A stretch of DNA of 64,000 nucleotides from Rhizobium glycinendophyticum (GTDB lineage: Bacteria; Pseudomonadota; Alphaproteobacteria; Rhizobiales; Rhizobiaceae), in NCBI RefSeq assembly GCF_006443685.1, contig NZ_VFYP01000001.1:186001-250000 (forward strand), read 5' to 3'. The notes below the pieces were generated by a model. The model was given only the letters and a program-made list of their open reading frames with translations. It was not told the origin of the DNA and did not search any database. Position 1 is the stretch's first letter. Every line of letters begins with the position of its first letter. Positions 8,346 to 16,938 of the stretch are shown in pieces. The position numbers and the translations under genes were made by a program.

Positions 8346-9065
8346 ATGCATTTTGACGCATGTCCGGTCGCAATCCGGATGTCAGTCATGCTGTCAATGC
8401 TTGCCGATGGTGAGGCGCACAAGGCGTCGTCACCCGCCGTGGTGAGGAATGCGCTGCAAAGGGTAAGGTCGGAGGACCATGCCCTCCTGCCGCCCCGCAC
8501 CACGGTTTTCCTCGAAGGCTTCTCCCGCTCCCCGCAATATCGCGTCGTCGATGGCTGTGTTGCCACCTCCCAGACCCTGTCGGACGGCCGGCGCCAGATC
8601 ATCGATCTGGTCGGCCCCGGCCGCCTCGTCGGTTTGGGGCTGGGTGACCGCAACCGCTATTCGGCCGAAACCCTGGGTCTCACGCGCCTCGAACCGATCG
8701 CCGAACCCTTGTCCCATGGCGATCTTGAAACAGCGCTGAACGAAATGCTTGCGCGCTCGCAGGCGCTCACCATGCTGCTCGGCCGCAAGACCGCACCCGA
8801 GCGGGTCGCCTCGGCCCTGCTTGACCTAGCCGGCCAGTTCGGCCGTCCCGCCCGCCAGCAGAAGCGCGGCGCCGTCACCTTTCATCTCTTTCCCACCCGC
8901 ACGGATCTCGCCGATTGGCTCGGGCTTACCGTCGAGACCGTCAGCCGCTGTTTCACCCGGCTCAAGAAGGCGGGCCTCATCGATTTCCAGCACAGCGACC
9001 GCGTGACCCTGCTTGAGCCGCTGCATCTGGCCCGCGTCGCCTCTGGGGATCGCCCTCTGTCCTGA
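8346..9065 (+). CDS. Crp/Fnr family transcriptional regulator
   Basis: A 239-residue regulator with an N-terminal cyclic-nucleotide-like beta barrel (VFLEGFSRSPQYRVVDGCVA, GRRQIIDLVGPGRLVG) and a C-terminal winged helix with the Fnr-class recognition segment DLADWLGLTVETVSRCFTRL. The N-terminal Cys cluster that holds the Fe-S cluster in FNR is absent, so it is FixK- or Crp-like and probably does not sense oxygen directly. It lies 37 bp upstream of the PepSY gene and may control it or the small Cys protein before it. Confidence 0.88.
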   Translation: MHFDACPVAIRMSVMLSMLADGEAHKASSPAVVRNALQRVRSEDHALLPPRTTVFLEGFSRSPQYRVVDGCVATSQTLSDGRRQIIDLVGPGRLVGLGLGDRNRYSAETLGLTRLEPIAEPLSHGDLETALNEMLARSQALTMLLGRKTAPERVASALLDLAGQFGRPARQQKRGAVTFHLFPTRTDLADWLGLTVETVSRCFTRLKKAGLIDFQHSDRVTLLEPLHLARVASGDRPLS

Positions 9066-9102
9066 CCTTTCACCACCTCTTCTGTTTTGTAGGATTTACA
9101 TC

Positions 9103-10515
9103 ATGACCATCGTTTCCGATGTCTCTGTGCCCCCGGCACGATCCGCCGGCCTTTCCCGCCGCTTCTACATCACCGCCTGGCGCTGGCACTTTTATGCCGG
9201 CCTCTATGTCGCGCCCTTCCTGATCATGCTGGCCGTCACCGGTCTCGTCATGCTCTGGACCGCCGCCATTTATGGCCGCGATGGTGAGAAGATCTACACC
9301 GTCGAGCCCCACGCCACCGTCGCACCCGTCTCTGCCCAGGCCCAGGCGGCCTTTGGCGAGGTCGCCGGCCAGATCGTCCAGTATATCGCCCCCCGCTCGC
9401 CCGATCAGGCGTCCCTCTTCAGGGTCAGCCAGGGCGAATCGTCGTTCATGGTCGCGGTCGATCCCTATACGGCCACAGCTCTCGGCCACTGGGACCGCCG
9501 CAACGGTCTCTACGATCTCGCCGAAACCATCCACGGCACGCTTTTGATCGGTGACCTCGGCGACCGTCTGATCGAGATCGCCTCCGGTTTCGGGATCATG
9601 CTGGTGGTCACGGGCCTCTATCTCTGGTGGCCACGCGACGGTCAGGGCTTTGGCTCCCTGCTGGTCCCGCAACTGTCGGCCAAAGGCCGTCAGCTGTGGA
9701 AGTCGCTGCATCTCTCGGTCGGCTTCTATGCCTCGCTCTTCCTGGTCGTCTTCCTGCTGTCGGGCCTCACCTGGGCCGGCGTCTGGGGTGAGAAATTCAC
9801 CCAGGCCTGGAGCACCTTCCCGGCCGAAAAATGGGACAATGTGCCCCTGTCGGATGTCACCCATGCCAGCATGAACCACGACGGCATCAAGGAAGTCCCC
9901 TGGGCACTCGAGCAAACCCCGATGCCGGCCTCCGGATCTGAGGCGGGCATCGTAGGTACGCCCGAAGGCCAGCCCGTCACACTCGATGCCATCGTCACGC
10001 TCGCCCGTGCCCTCGGCTTCGATCAGCGCTTCCAGCTCGCCTTCCCCGGCGATGAAACCGGTGTCTGGAGCATCTCGCGCGACACCATGAGCAACGACAG
10101 CGCCAACCCGCTCGATGATCGCATCGTCCATGTCGACCAGTATACCGGCCGCATCCTCGCCGATGTCGGCTTTGCCGATTACGGTGTCGCCGGCAAGTCG
10201 ATGGCGGCCGGCGTGGCCTTCCACGAGGGCGCCATGGGTCTGTGGAACCTGCTCCTCGTCACCGTCTTCTGTCTGGCAATCGTCTTCCTCTCCGTCAGCG
10301 GCTTCGTCATGTGGTGGAAACGCCGTCCGAAGGGCGCTTCGCGCCTCGTCGCCCCGACGGTCGCAGAACCCGGCCCCCTTTGGAAAACCGGCGCGATCGT
10401 CATGCTGGCCGTCTCGCTGCTCTTCCCGTTGAGCGGCGCCGTGCTGGTCTGCGTTCTCCTGCTCGACCTGCTCGTCATCCGCCACATCGCTCCGCTGAAG
10501 AAGGCGCTGAGCTGA
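9103..10515 (+). CDS. PepSY-associated TM protein (PiuB / iron-uptake type)
   Basis: 470 residues starting MTIVSDVSVPP; the longer open frame from 9013 runs back into the regulator gene and is rejected. The family-typical FYITAWRWHFYAGLYVAPF segment near residue 20 precedes the first helix. A periplasmic PepSY-like region follows, then further helices near residues 160-185, 210-230, 375-400 and 425-460. Relatives reduce or handle iron-siderophore complexes in the inner membrane, but a role in iron here is inference. It is preceded by a Crp/Fnr regulator. Confidence 0.85.
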   Translation: MTIVSDVSVPPARSAGLSRRFYITAWRWHFYAGLYVAPFLIMLAVTGLVMLWTAAIYGRDGEKIYTVEPHATVAPVSAQAQAAFGEVAGQIVQYIAPRSPDQASLFRVSQGESSFMVAVDPYTATALGHWDRRNGLYDLAETIHGTLLIGDLGDRLIEIASGFGIMLVVTGLYLWWPRDGQGFGSLLVPQLSAKGRQLWKSLHLSVGFYASLFLVVFLLSGLTWAGVWGEKFTQAWSTFPAEKWDNVPLSDVTHASMNHDGIKEVPWALEQTPMPASGSEAGIVGTPEGQPVTLDAIVTLARALGFDQRFQLAFPGDETGVWSISRDTMSNDSANPLDDRIVHVDQYTGRILADVGFADYGVAGKSMAAGVAFHEGAMGLWNLLLVTVFCLAIVFLSVSGFVMWWKRRPKGASRLVAPTVAEPGPLWKTGAIVMLAVSLLFPLSGAVLVCVLLLDLLVIRHIAPLKKALS

Positions 10516-10706
10516 TCCCTGCCGGCCGGCGGTGAACCGGGCCGGCCCGCTTCACCCGCCATGCTCTCGGCACGGGCCGGCCGCAGAAAAGTTGGAACAA
10601 TGCGCCGCTCCGACCATTTGCAAACCATGTGCCGATGCGCCGGGGATCAAATCCCGGCCATCGGCACCCTTGGTTTTGTCTGTCAACGGAGGTTCCAGCC
10701 AGGCTC

Positions 10707-12482
10707 ATGTGCGGCATTTGTGGAGAAGTAAGGTTCGACGGCGGCTCGCCGTCGGTAGAGGCAGTCTCGATCATGGCCGATGTACTCGCCCCGCGCGGTC
10801 CAGATTCCGCCGGGGTCGTGGTGCGCGGCAATGTCGGCCTCGGCCATCGGCGATTGCGCATTCTGGACCTCTCCGACAAGTCGCAGCAGCCGATGGTCGA
10901 TCCCGATCTCGGCCTCTCGCTGGTCTTCAACGGCTGCATCTACAATTTCCGCGAATTGCGTCATGAACTGGAGCGGCAGGGCTATCGCTTCTTCTCTGGC
11001 GGCGACACCGAAGTCATCCTGAAGGCCTGGCATGCCTGGGGCGAGGCCTGTGTCTCGCGCTTTCACGGCATGTTCGCCTTCGTCATCCACGAGCGCGACA
11101 GCGGCCGGGTCATCATGGCGCGCGACCGGTTCGGCATCAAACCGCTCTATTTGGCCGAAGTGTCCGGCGGCCTGCGCTTCGCTTCCTCGCTTCCCGCCCT
11201 CGTTAAGACCGGCGGCATCGACACGAGCCTCGATGTCGAGGCCCTGCACAATTACATGACCTTCCACGCCGTGGTGCCGCCGCCGCGCACCATCCTCCAA
11301 GGCGTGCGCAAACTGCCGCCGGCAACGCTGCGCGTGTACAATCGCGACGGCAGCTTCGAAGACCGCCGCTATTGGAATCCGCCTTACCAGCGCCGCGCCG
11401 AAGATGCGTCGGTCACCCGCGAGGAATGGCAGGAACGCCTGCTTGATGCGCTGCGTTTGGCCGTCAAGCGCCGCATGATTGCTGACGTCCCCGTCGGCGT
11501 CCTCCTCTCCGGCGGTGTCGATTCCAGCCTCATCGTCGGCCTTCTCGCCGAAGCCGGCCAGACCGGCCTGATGAGCTTCTCCGTCGGCTTCGAGGAAGCC
11601 AATGGCGAAAAGGGCGACGAATTCGTCTATTCCGACCTGATCGCCCGCGAATTCGCAACCGACCACCACAAGATCTTCGTCCCCTCGGCCGATCTGATGG
11701 GCGCCTTGCCTGGCACCATCGCCGCCATGTCGGAACCGATGGTCTCCTACGACAATGTCGGCTTCTACCTCCTCTCCAAGGAGGTCTCGAAACACATCAA
11801 GGTCGTGCAGTCTGGCCAGGGTGCCGACGAGGTTTTCGGCGGCTATCACTGGTATCCCCCGCTCGTCGGCTCCGACGATGTCGTGGCTGATTACGGCCGT
11901 GCCTTCCGCGATCGTTCGCACGAAACCCTGCAGACGCAACTCCAGGTCCGCTGGCTCGCCGACCGCGACGTCAGCGGCGACCTCATCCGCGAGCATCTTC
12001 TGGCCGAGGGCGCCGATACGCCGGTCGACCGCGCGCTTCGCCTCGACAGCAACGTCATGCTGGTCGACGACCCGGTGAAGCGCGTCGACAACATGACCAT
12101 GGCCTTCGGTCTGGAAGCCCGCGTCCCCTTCCTCGACCATGAGCTGGTCGAACTCGCCGCCCGCATTCCGCCGGAAGAGAAACTGCGCGACGGCGGCAAG
12201 GGCATCCTCAAGGACGTCGCCCGCAAGGTCATCCCGAGCGAAGTCATCGACCGCAAGAAGGGTTACTTCCCGGTACCCCAGCTGAAATACATCGCCGGCC
12301 CCTATCTCGATATGTTGCGCGACACGCTCTCCTCCCAGGCCGCCCGCGACCGCGGCCTGTTCCGCAAGGATTATGTCGATCGCCTGCTCGCTGCCCCCTC
12401 CGATCACATCACCCCGCTGCAGGGCTCGGAACTCTGGCAGGTCGGCCTGCTCGAAATGTGGCTCCAGGCACACGAGGTCTGA
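10707..12482 (+). CDS. asnO: N-acetylglutaminylglutamine amidotransferase (asparagine synthetase B-type)
   Basis: 591 residues, class II glutamine amidotransferase. The start is fixed at MCGICGEV because Cys2 must become the N-terminal nucleophile; the longer frame from 10629 is rejected. The glutaminase domain covers about residues 1-200, and the synthetase domain has the pyrophosphate loop SGGVDSS at 268-274. In Sinorhizobium meliloti this enzyme amidates N-acetylglutaminylglutamine to NAGGN, an osmoprotectant dipeptide. The assignment to NAGGN instead of asparagine rests on the partner gene ngg, which starts 2 bp after its stop. Confidence 0.93.
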   Translation: MCGICGEVRFDGGSPSVEAVSIMADVLAPRGPDSAGVVVRGNVGLGHRRLRILDLSDKSQQPMVDPDLGLSLVFNGCIYNFRELRHELERQGYRFFSGGDTEVILKAWHAWGEACVSRFHGMFAFVIHERDSGRVIMARDRFGIKPLYLAEVSGGLRFASSLPALVKTGGIDTSLDVEALHNYMTFHAVVPPPRTILQGVRKLPPATLRVYNRDGSFEDRRYWNPPYQRRAEDASVTREEWQERLLDALRLAVKRRMIADVPVGVLLSGGVDSSLIVGLLAEAGQTGLMSFSVGFEEANGEKGDEFVYSDLIAREFATDHHKIFVPSADLMGALPGTIAAMSEPMVSYDNVGFYLLSKEVSKHIKVVQSGQGADEVFGGYHWYPPLVGSDDVVADYGRAFRDRSHETLQTQLQVRWLADRDVSGDLIREHLLAEGADTPVDRALRLDSNVMLVDDPVKRVDNMTMAFGLEARVPFLDHELVELAARIPPEEKLRDGGKGILKDVARKVIPSEVIDRKKGYFPVPQLKYIAGPYLDMLRDTLSSQAARDRGLFRKDYVDRLLAAPSDHITPLQGSELWQVGLLEMWLQAHEV

Positions 12483-12483
12483 C

Positions 12484-14301
12484 ATGAAGAAGCTCGATAA
12501 ACCCGCAGTCGCAAACCTCCAGGCCACCCACAAGCCCCGCAGCAGCAAGGCGCTTTCCCATCGCCTCAGCCGTCTGCGCCAGCCAGGCACGGCCGGCGTA
12601 TCGGCGCAGCACCGCTCCGGCGATATGCCCGAGCCGGGACGCGACGTAGTCCTCGATTGCGGCTGGGGCCGGCTCCTCTTCGCCCGCACGTTCGAGGACG
12701 ATGCGACACTTCTCGCCGCCCTCAAGGACGAGGCCCCGCGTAGCCGCGACATCGCCTTTTATGTCGCCGAACCGCACGTCCTCCTCTCCCGTGCCCCGCA
12801 GGAAATCTTCCTCGATCCATCCCACACCTTCCGGCTCGACCTCTCCACCTATCGCCCCGGCGGCCGCCGTCCGCGCGGTGTCACCATCCGCCGCCTCGGT
12901 GCAGACGGAGATGCCGCCGGCATCAACGCCGTCTATGCCGCCTGCGGCATGGTCCAGGTGCGCGAGGATTTCTTTGCCGGCGAACGCGACAACCGCCCCG
13001 TCACCTATTTCGTCGCCCAGGATGACGTGACTGGCGAGATCGTCGGCACGGTCACCGGCATAGATCACAAACGCCTCTTCGAGGATCCGGAACAAGGCGC
13101 CTCCCTCTGGTGCCTCGCCGTTCATCCCCAGGCCCGCCAGCCGGGCATCGGCGAGGGCCTCGTGCGCACGCTCGCCGAGCATTTCCAGGCGAGGGGCCTG
13201 GCGTACGTCGATCTGTCCGTTCTGCACGACAATCAGAAAGCCATCGGCCTTTACGAAAAGCTCGGCTTCCGCCGCGTGCCGCTTTTTTCGGTCAAGCGCA
13301 AGAATGCCATCAATGAGAAGTTCTTTGCCCAGCCGGTTGAATCGTATGAAGCGCTTAACCCCTATGCGCGCCTGATCATCGACGAGGCGCTCCGCCGTGG
13401 CATCCATGTAGAGGTGACCGACGCCGAAGGCGGATTCTTCCGCCTCGCCCATGGCGGTCGCACCATCCATTGCCGTGAGAGTTTGTCGGATCTGACCTCC
13501 TCGGTCGCCATGTCGATCTGCGACGACAAGGCCGTCACCCGCCGCTTTGCCGAAGCGGCCGGCCTTAAGGTACCCGAACAGATCTCCGCCGATGCCCCCG
13601 ATGGCGAGCGCCAGGCCTTCCTCGAGAAACACGGCAAACTCGTTGTCAAACCGGCGCGCGGCGAACAGGGTCGCGGCATCTCCGTCGGCGTCTCCACGCC
13701 GGACGCACTTGCAACGGCGATCAAACAGGCCCGCCAGATCTGCGACCGCGTCCTGCTCGAAGCCTGCTTCGAGGGCGAGGACCTGCGCCTCGTCGTCATC
13801 GATTACCGCCTCGTTGCCGCCGCTGTCCGGCGCCCGCCGCGCGTCGTGGGTGACGGCCAGACCCCGATCCGCAAGCTCATCGACCGGCAGTCCCGCCGCC
13901 GTGCCGCCGCCACCGGTGGCGAAAGCCGCATTCCGGTCGATGCCGAAACGAAACGCTGCCTTTCCGAACAGGGCCTCGACCTTGATTCCGTCTTGGAGGA
14001 AGGCCGCGAGATCACCGTTCGCAAGGCCGCCAATCTCCACACCGGCGGCACCATCCACGACGTCACCGACACCGTCCATCCCGATCTCGTCGACGCCGCC
14101 TGCCGGATTGCGAAAGCGATCAAGATCCCCGTCGTCGGCATAGATTTCATGGTTCGCAACCCGAGCGAGCCCGATTATATCTTCATCGAAGCCAATGAGC
14201 GACCGGGCCTCGCTAATCACGAGCCCCAGCCAACGGCCGAGCGCTTTGTCGAATTGCTCTTCCCCGGTAGCCGCCAGGTGAGCGCCGCACGGTCCGACTG
14301 A
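12484..14301 (+). CDS. ngg: N-acetylglutaminylglutamine synthetase (GNAT + ATP-grasp fusion)
   Basis: 605 residues from MKKLDKPAV. The first half has a GNAT domain (LWCLAVHPQARQPGIGEGLV, then DNQKAIGLYEKLGFRR), which would supply the N-acetyl step. The second half is an ATP-grasp ligase (KLVVKPARGEQGRGI, LEACFEGEDLRLVVID, FIEANERPGLANHEP). Together they make N-acetylglutaminylglutamine, then amidated by asnO. The ATG lies one base after the asnO stop, so the two are translationally coupled. The M42-type peptidase found with this pair in some bacteria is not next door. Confidence 0.93.
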   Translation: MKKLDKPAVANLQATHKPRSSKALSHRLSRLRQPGTAGVSAQHRSGDMPEPGRDVVLDCGWGRLLFARTFEDDATLLAALKDEAPRSRDIAFYVAEPHVLLSRAPQEIFLDPSHTFRLDLSTYRPGGRRPRGVTIRRLGADGDAAGINAVYAACGMVQVREDFFAGERDNRPVTYFVAQDDVTGEIVGTVTGIDHKRLFEDPEQGASLWCLAVHPQARQPGIGEGLVRTLAEHFQARGLAYVDLSVLHDNQKAIGLYEKLGFRRVPLFSVKRKNAINEKFFAQPVESYEALNPYARLIIDEALRRGIHVEVTDAEGGFFRLAHGGRTIHCRESLSDLTSSVAMSICDDKAVTRRFAEAAGLKVPEQISADAPDGERQAFLEKHGKLVVKPARGEQGRGISVGVSTPDALATAIKQARQICDRVLLEACFEGEDLRLVVIDYRLVAAAVRRPPRVVGDGQTPIRKLIDRQSRRRAAATGGESRIPVDAETKRCLSEQGLDLDSVLEEGREITVRKAANLHTGGTIHDVTDTVHPDLVDAACRIAKAIKIPVVGIDFMVRNPSEPDYIFIEANERPGLANHEPQPTAERFVELLFPGSRQVSAARSD

Positions 14302-14310
14302 GCGCCGCGG

Positions 14311-15309
14311 CTACCCCTGCGTCTCGCCCAGCGTATCGGCCATGGTGGCCCCCCGCTCGCCCATGGGCATGCTCGGGCCGGTCGTTGAATCGCGCACCGT
14401 CTGGTGCTCCAGTTCGGCATTGATGATCGCGCCGACGATCAGGATCACCACAGAGATCCAGGTCCACAGCATGAACCCGATAAACGTGCCGAGCGTCCCA
14501 TAGGTCGCATTGAGATCGGCGAAATTCTCGATGTAATAGGAAAAACCGAGCGATGTGACGAGCCAGGCTGCCGTGCTGAACACGGTGCCGAAGTTCAGCC
14601 ACCGCAGCTTCGCGTCCTCCCGGCTTGGGCCAAAGCGATAGATCAACACCGTCCCCAGCCAGATCACCGCCAGCATGATCGGCCACCGCACGGCCTTCAT
14701 CAGCAGTTCGACCCGATCGGGAATGAACACCACGGCCATGATCACCGGCAAGACGGCGAGCGCCGTCGTCAGAACCGCGGTGACCAGCAATCCGCCCAGC
14801 GTGAACAGGATGCTAAACAGCGTAATTGACAGAAAGCCGCGCTTTTCCTCCTCCGCATAAGCAAGGTTCATCGCCTCAAACAAGGCCGCCACTCCGTTGC
14901 GCGCACTCCAGAGCGAAATCCCAAGCCCGACGAAAAATCCGATGCTGAGGGTGCTGTCATTCTGCTGAGAGAGCGCCTTCAACTGTCCCAGCACGAGGTC
15001 CAGCGCGTCGGCCGGAAAGAGGTCGGACAAAAATGCCATCTGCGCCCCGATGGTGGAAGGATCGGAAATCAGTCCATAGAGCGAGACAAGGGCGGCAAGC
15101 CCCGGAAACAGCGACAGCAGCAGATAGAACGCGACGCCTGCAGCCGTAAGCGTCACCCGTTCCTGCAAAAGCCGGTGATAGACGCGCAGCGCCACATCTT
15201 TCCAGCCCTTGAGCGGGATATCGCCCGGCTTAGACGCATCGCGTCCTCTCTCGACATCCTCTGGGCTCAGCGTTTCGGTGTCCGGGTTCTGTGGGGAATG
15301 GGTGTCCAT
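14311..15309 (-). CDS. YihY/virulence factor BrkB family membrane protein
   Basis: A 332-residue inner-membrane protein with six predicted helices. Family hallmarks are RVTLTAAGVAFYLLLSLFPGLAALVSLYG near residue 52, split here by loops, and FSYYIENFADLNATYGTLG with TFIGFMLWTWISVVILIVGA near residue 280. GAGGAG lies just upstream of the ATG. The N-terminus is hydrophilic and acidic, with a short hydrophilic C-tail. Despite its old name it is not an RNase; the role is unknown. It is convergent with ngg and diverges from the EcfG-promoter gene. Confidence 0.9.
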   Translation of the reverse strand: MDTHSPQNPDTETLSPEDVERGRDASKPGDIPLKGWKDVALRVYHRLLQERVTLTAAGVAFYLLLSLFPGLAALVSLYGLISDPSTIGAQMAFLSDLFPADALDLVLGQLKALSQQNDSTLSIGFFVGLGISLWSARNGVAALFEAMNLAYAEEEKRGFLSITLFSILFTLGGLLVTAVLTTALAVLPVIMAVVFIPDRVELLMKAVRWPIMLAVIWLGTVLIYRFGPSREDAKLRWLNFGTVFSTAAWLVTSLGFSYYIENFADLNATYGTLGTFIGFMLWTWISVVILIVGAIINAELEHQTVRDSTTGPSMPMGERGATMADTLGETQG

Positions 15310-15372
15310 TGCGGCTCCTCAAAACGGGGAACCCGCCGGGCGCCGCCTTGTTCCTCACCGCTCAGACAGCGC

Positions 15373-15397
15373 GGAACTTGCCGCCTCGGGGATCGTT
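15373..15397 (+). promoter_or_regulatory. EcfG-type general stress promoter
   Basis: GGAAC at 15373-15377 and CGTT at 15394-15397 are separated by 16 bases, the -35/-10 pattern of alphaproteobacterial EcfG (sigma-E2) general-stress promoters. It lies 28 bp upstream of the start at 15425, in the expected position. Confidence 0.7.
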
Positions 15398-15424
15398 GGA
15401 AGAGCACCAGAGAGGAGACCCGAA

Positions 15425-15877
15425 ATGGATCGAGATACAAATGACATTGGGGCCTTATGGCGCCCAGCCAATGAGGAACTGACTGCGCGGCCTGTCGAAA
15501 TGGAGGCGCGACAGCGCGATTCCGCGGCCCTTGGCGGCAATGCCGCCTCCCGCCCGAAGGAAATCCTGAACGTCTATCGCCTCGTTCCGATTGCCGAAGC
15601 CGACGACCCGCGTTGGGGCAACTCCCCCTTCCAGGGCGTAGTGGTGGTGGCGGCCCGCTCAACGGGGGACGCCCGGGTGGTCGCCGCATCGCGAGAGCTT
15701 GACTACATGGATATCGACGCCAAGCCGGCCGAGGATGTCACTACGAACATCGCAAGCGCCTTTCGCTCGGACAAGCTCTACACCGTCATTGAGGTGGATC
15801 GCGACAGGGCAGATCTCATCCGCGGTGTGCTCGAAGGCGGCGTTTCAGTCGATACCATCAAACCCGTTCAGATGTGA
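15425..15877 (+). CDS. hypothetical protein, probably stress-induced
   Basis: 150 residues from MDRDTNDIG; GAGAGGAGA provides the ribosome-binding site. The N-terminal third is polar. The rest has an alternating pattern: ILNVYRLVPIAEADDPRW, then GVVVVAARSTGDARVVAA, and a C-terminal DLIRGVLEGGVSVDTIKPV. There are no membrane segments or cysteines, and I recognise no family. The EcfG-type promoter and the DUF892 and YihY neighbours suggest a place in the general stress response, which is inference. Confidence 0.75.
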   Translation: MDRDTNDIGALWRPANEELTARPVEMEARQRDSAALGGNAASRPKEILNVYRLVPIAEADDPRWGNSPFQGVVVVAARSTGDARVVAASRELDYMDIDAKPAEDVTTNIASAFRSDKLYTVIEVDRDRADLIRGVLEGGVSVDTIKPVQM

Positions 15878-15909
15878 TCGATCGGCGTGGCGGCGCGAGG
15901 CGCCGCCGC

Positions 15910-16260
15910 TCAGCCGGCATAGGCTGCCGCCAGTAGGCCGGCCCCGCCAATGACAAGGAGCAGGACCAACAGGGCAATGAGCCACAGGCCTTTGCCGGAG
16001 CGCCGCTGGTTGCCTGAGAATAAGGGACGCATCGCCGACCCGTCATCGCCCGATATCTCCTGGCGTTTTCCCGCTCGCTGCCCTTCAACGGCCGTGGTGA
16101 TCTGGTCGGGCGAAAGCGGGAAACCACCCGCTTCCGCATCCGTTTCAAGCGGAGCCATCGCCGGATCGAAGCCTGGCTGCTTCTCGCCCGTCAACCCCGC
16201 CTGAATGTCCCCGCGCACTTGCGCGGGGTTTGGGTCGCTAGACGAGGGTTCGCTGACCAT
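15910..16260 (-). CDS. tail-anchored small membrane protein
   Basis: 116 residues. The first 90 are polar and Pro/Asp/Gly-rich and probably disordered. A single C-terminal helix, GLWLIALLVLLLVIGGAG, ends four residues from the tail AAYAG, so it is tail-anchored with the body in the cytoplasm. It starts 18 bp after the DUF892 gene stop behind GAAGGA, so the two are very likely co-transcribed. I recognise no family. Confidence 0.7.
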   Translation of the reverse strand: MVSEPSSSDPNPAQVRGDIQAGLTGEKQPGFDPAMAPLETDAEAGGFPLSPDQITTAVEGQRAGKRQEISGDDGSAMRPLFSGNQRRSGKGLWLIALLVLLLVIGGAGLLAAAYAG

Positions 16261-16278
16261 GGGTCCATCCTTCGCGAA

Positions 16279-16788
16279 CTAGACCTTTGCGCTTTCGCCG
16301 GCTTCCCGCCGGGCGACGAATTCGGTCGTCACCTCGCGCAGGTTGTCCTGAAGCCAGGCCGCCATGTCTTCTTCTTCGGAGAGGTTCTGTTGCAATCCTG
16401 CAACGGCACCCTGGAAGCCGCCCAGTTCCGCCATGACGATCAGCGAGTTGTAGGCTGCGATCTCGAAATTCTCGAAGGCGAAGTTGGCGAAAGAATTTTT
16501 CAGGATCTCGTCGTCCGCCATGGAGTGACCGATGGCCGCCATGCTGCCGCTCGCAGACAGCATCCAGTCCTTGAGGGTCGAATTGTCTTCGTCCAGGCTC
16601 GCCAGGATGTCTTCTAGCCGGGTGATCTGTGCTTCAGTCTCGCGCAGATGGGTTTCCAGGCGAGCGGCAACTTGCGGATAGTTTTCGATCCGCTTCAACT
16701 GCGGCTTGATGATTGAAAGCGCCTGGTTTTCCATCGCATGGGCGTTCTTGAGCCCCGTGATGAACAGCGAACGTCTGTCTTCTACCAT
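16279..16788 (-). CDS. ferritin-like DUF892 (YciE/YciF) family protein
   Basis: 169 residues, all helical. It has the family pattern LKNAHAMENQALSIIKPQL at residue 14, ETHLRETEAQITRLEDIL near 44, and the second pair FAFENFEIAAYNSLIVMAEL near 104, giving Glu and His residues in a ferritin-like four-helix arrangement. DUF892 proteins are stress-induced in several bacteria. The start is supported by GGGAGA on the minus strand. It leads a two-gene leftward unit with the tail-anchored protein. Confidence 0.9.
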   Translation of the reverse strand: MVEDRRSLFITGLKNAHAMENQALSIIKPQLKRIENYPQVAARLETHLRETEAQITRLEDILASLDEDNSTLKDWMLSASGSMAAIGHSMADDEILKNSFANFAFENFEIAAYNSLIVMAELGGFQGAVAGLQQNLSEEEDMAAWLQDNLREVTTEFVARREAGESAKV

Positions 16789-16821
16789 GTTGTGATTCTC
16801 CCTTGTCGGTTACCGTGTTCG

Positions 16822-16846
16822 AACCGCAGGAAGCCCAAAGGGTTCC
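16822..16846 (-). promoter_or_regulatory. weak EcfG-type promoter candidate
   Basis: On the minus strand GGAAC (16846-16842) is followed after 16 bases by GGTT (16825-16822), one mismatch from the CGTT of EcfG promoters. It lies about 35 bp upstream of the DUF892 gene start, which suits the stress role of that family. Confidence 0.4.
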
Positions 16847-16938
16847 GTAGGGAGCTCGTCCCGAAATCGCATCGGCGCGAGCCGAGGCCCGTGATCCAAA
16901 CCCGGTACTGTCAGAATGCGTGCAAAGGACAGACGCTC

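Noticed and set aside
10594..10620. GGAAC motif as an EcfG promoter for asnO
   Set aside because: At the right spacing the second element is CATT, not CGTT, and it is about 85 bp from the start codon.
10683..12752. A 689-residue minus-strand frame
   Set aside because: It is antisense to asnO and ngg; codon use and the absence of any recognisable protein mark it as a shadow of GC-rich genes.
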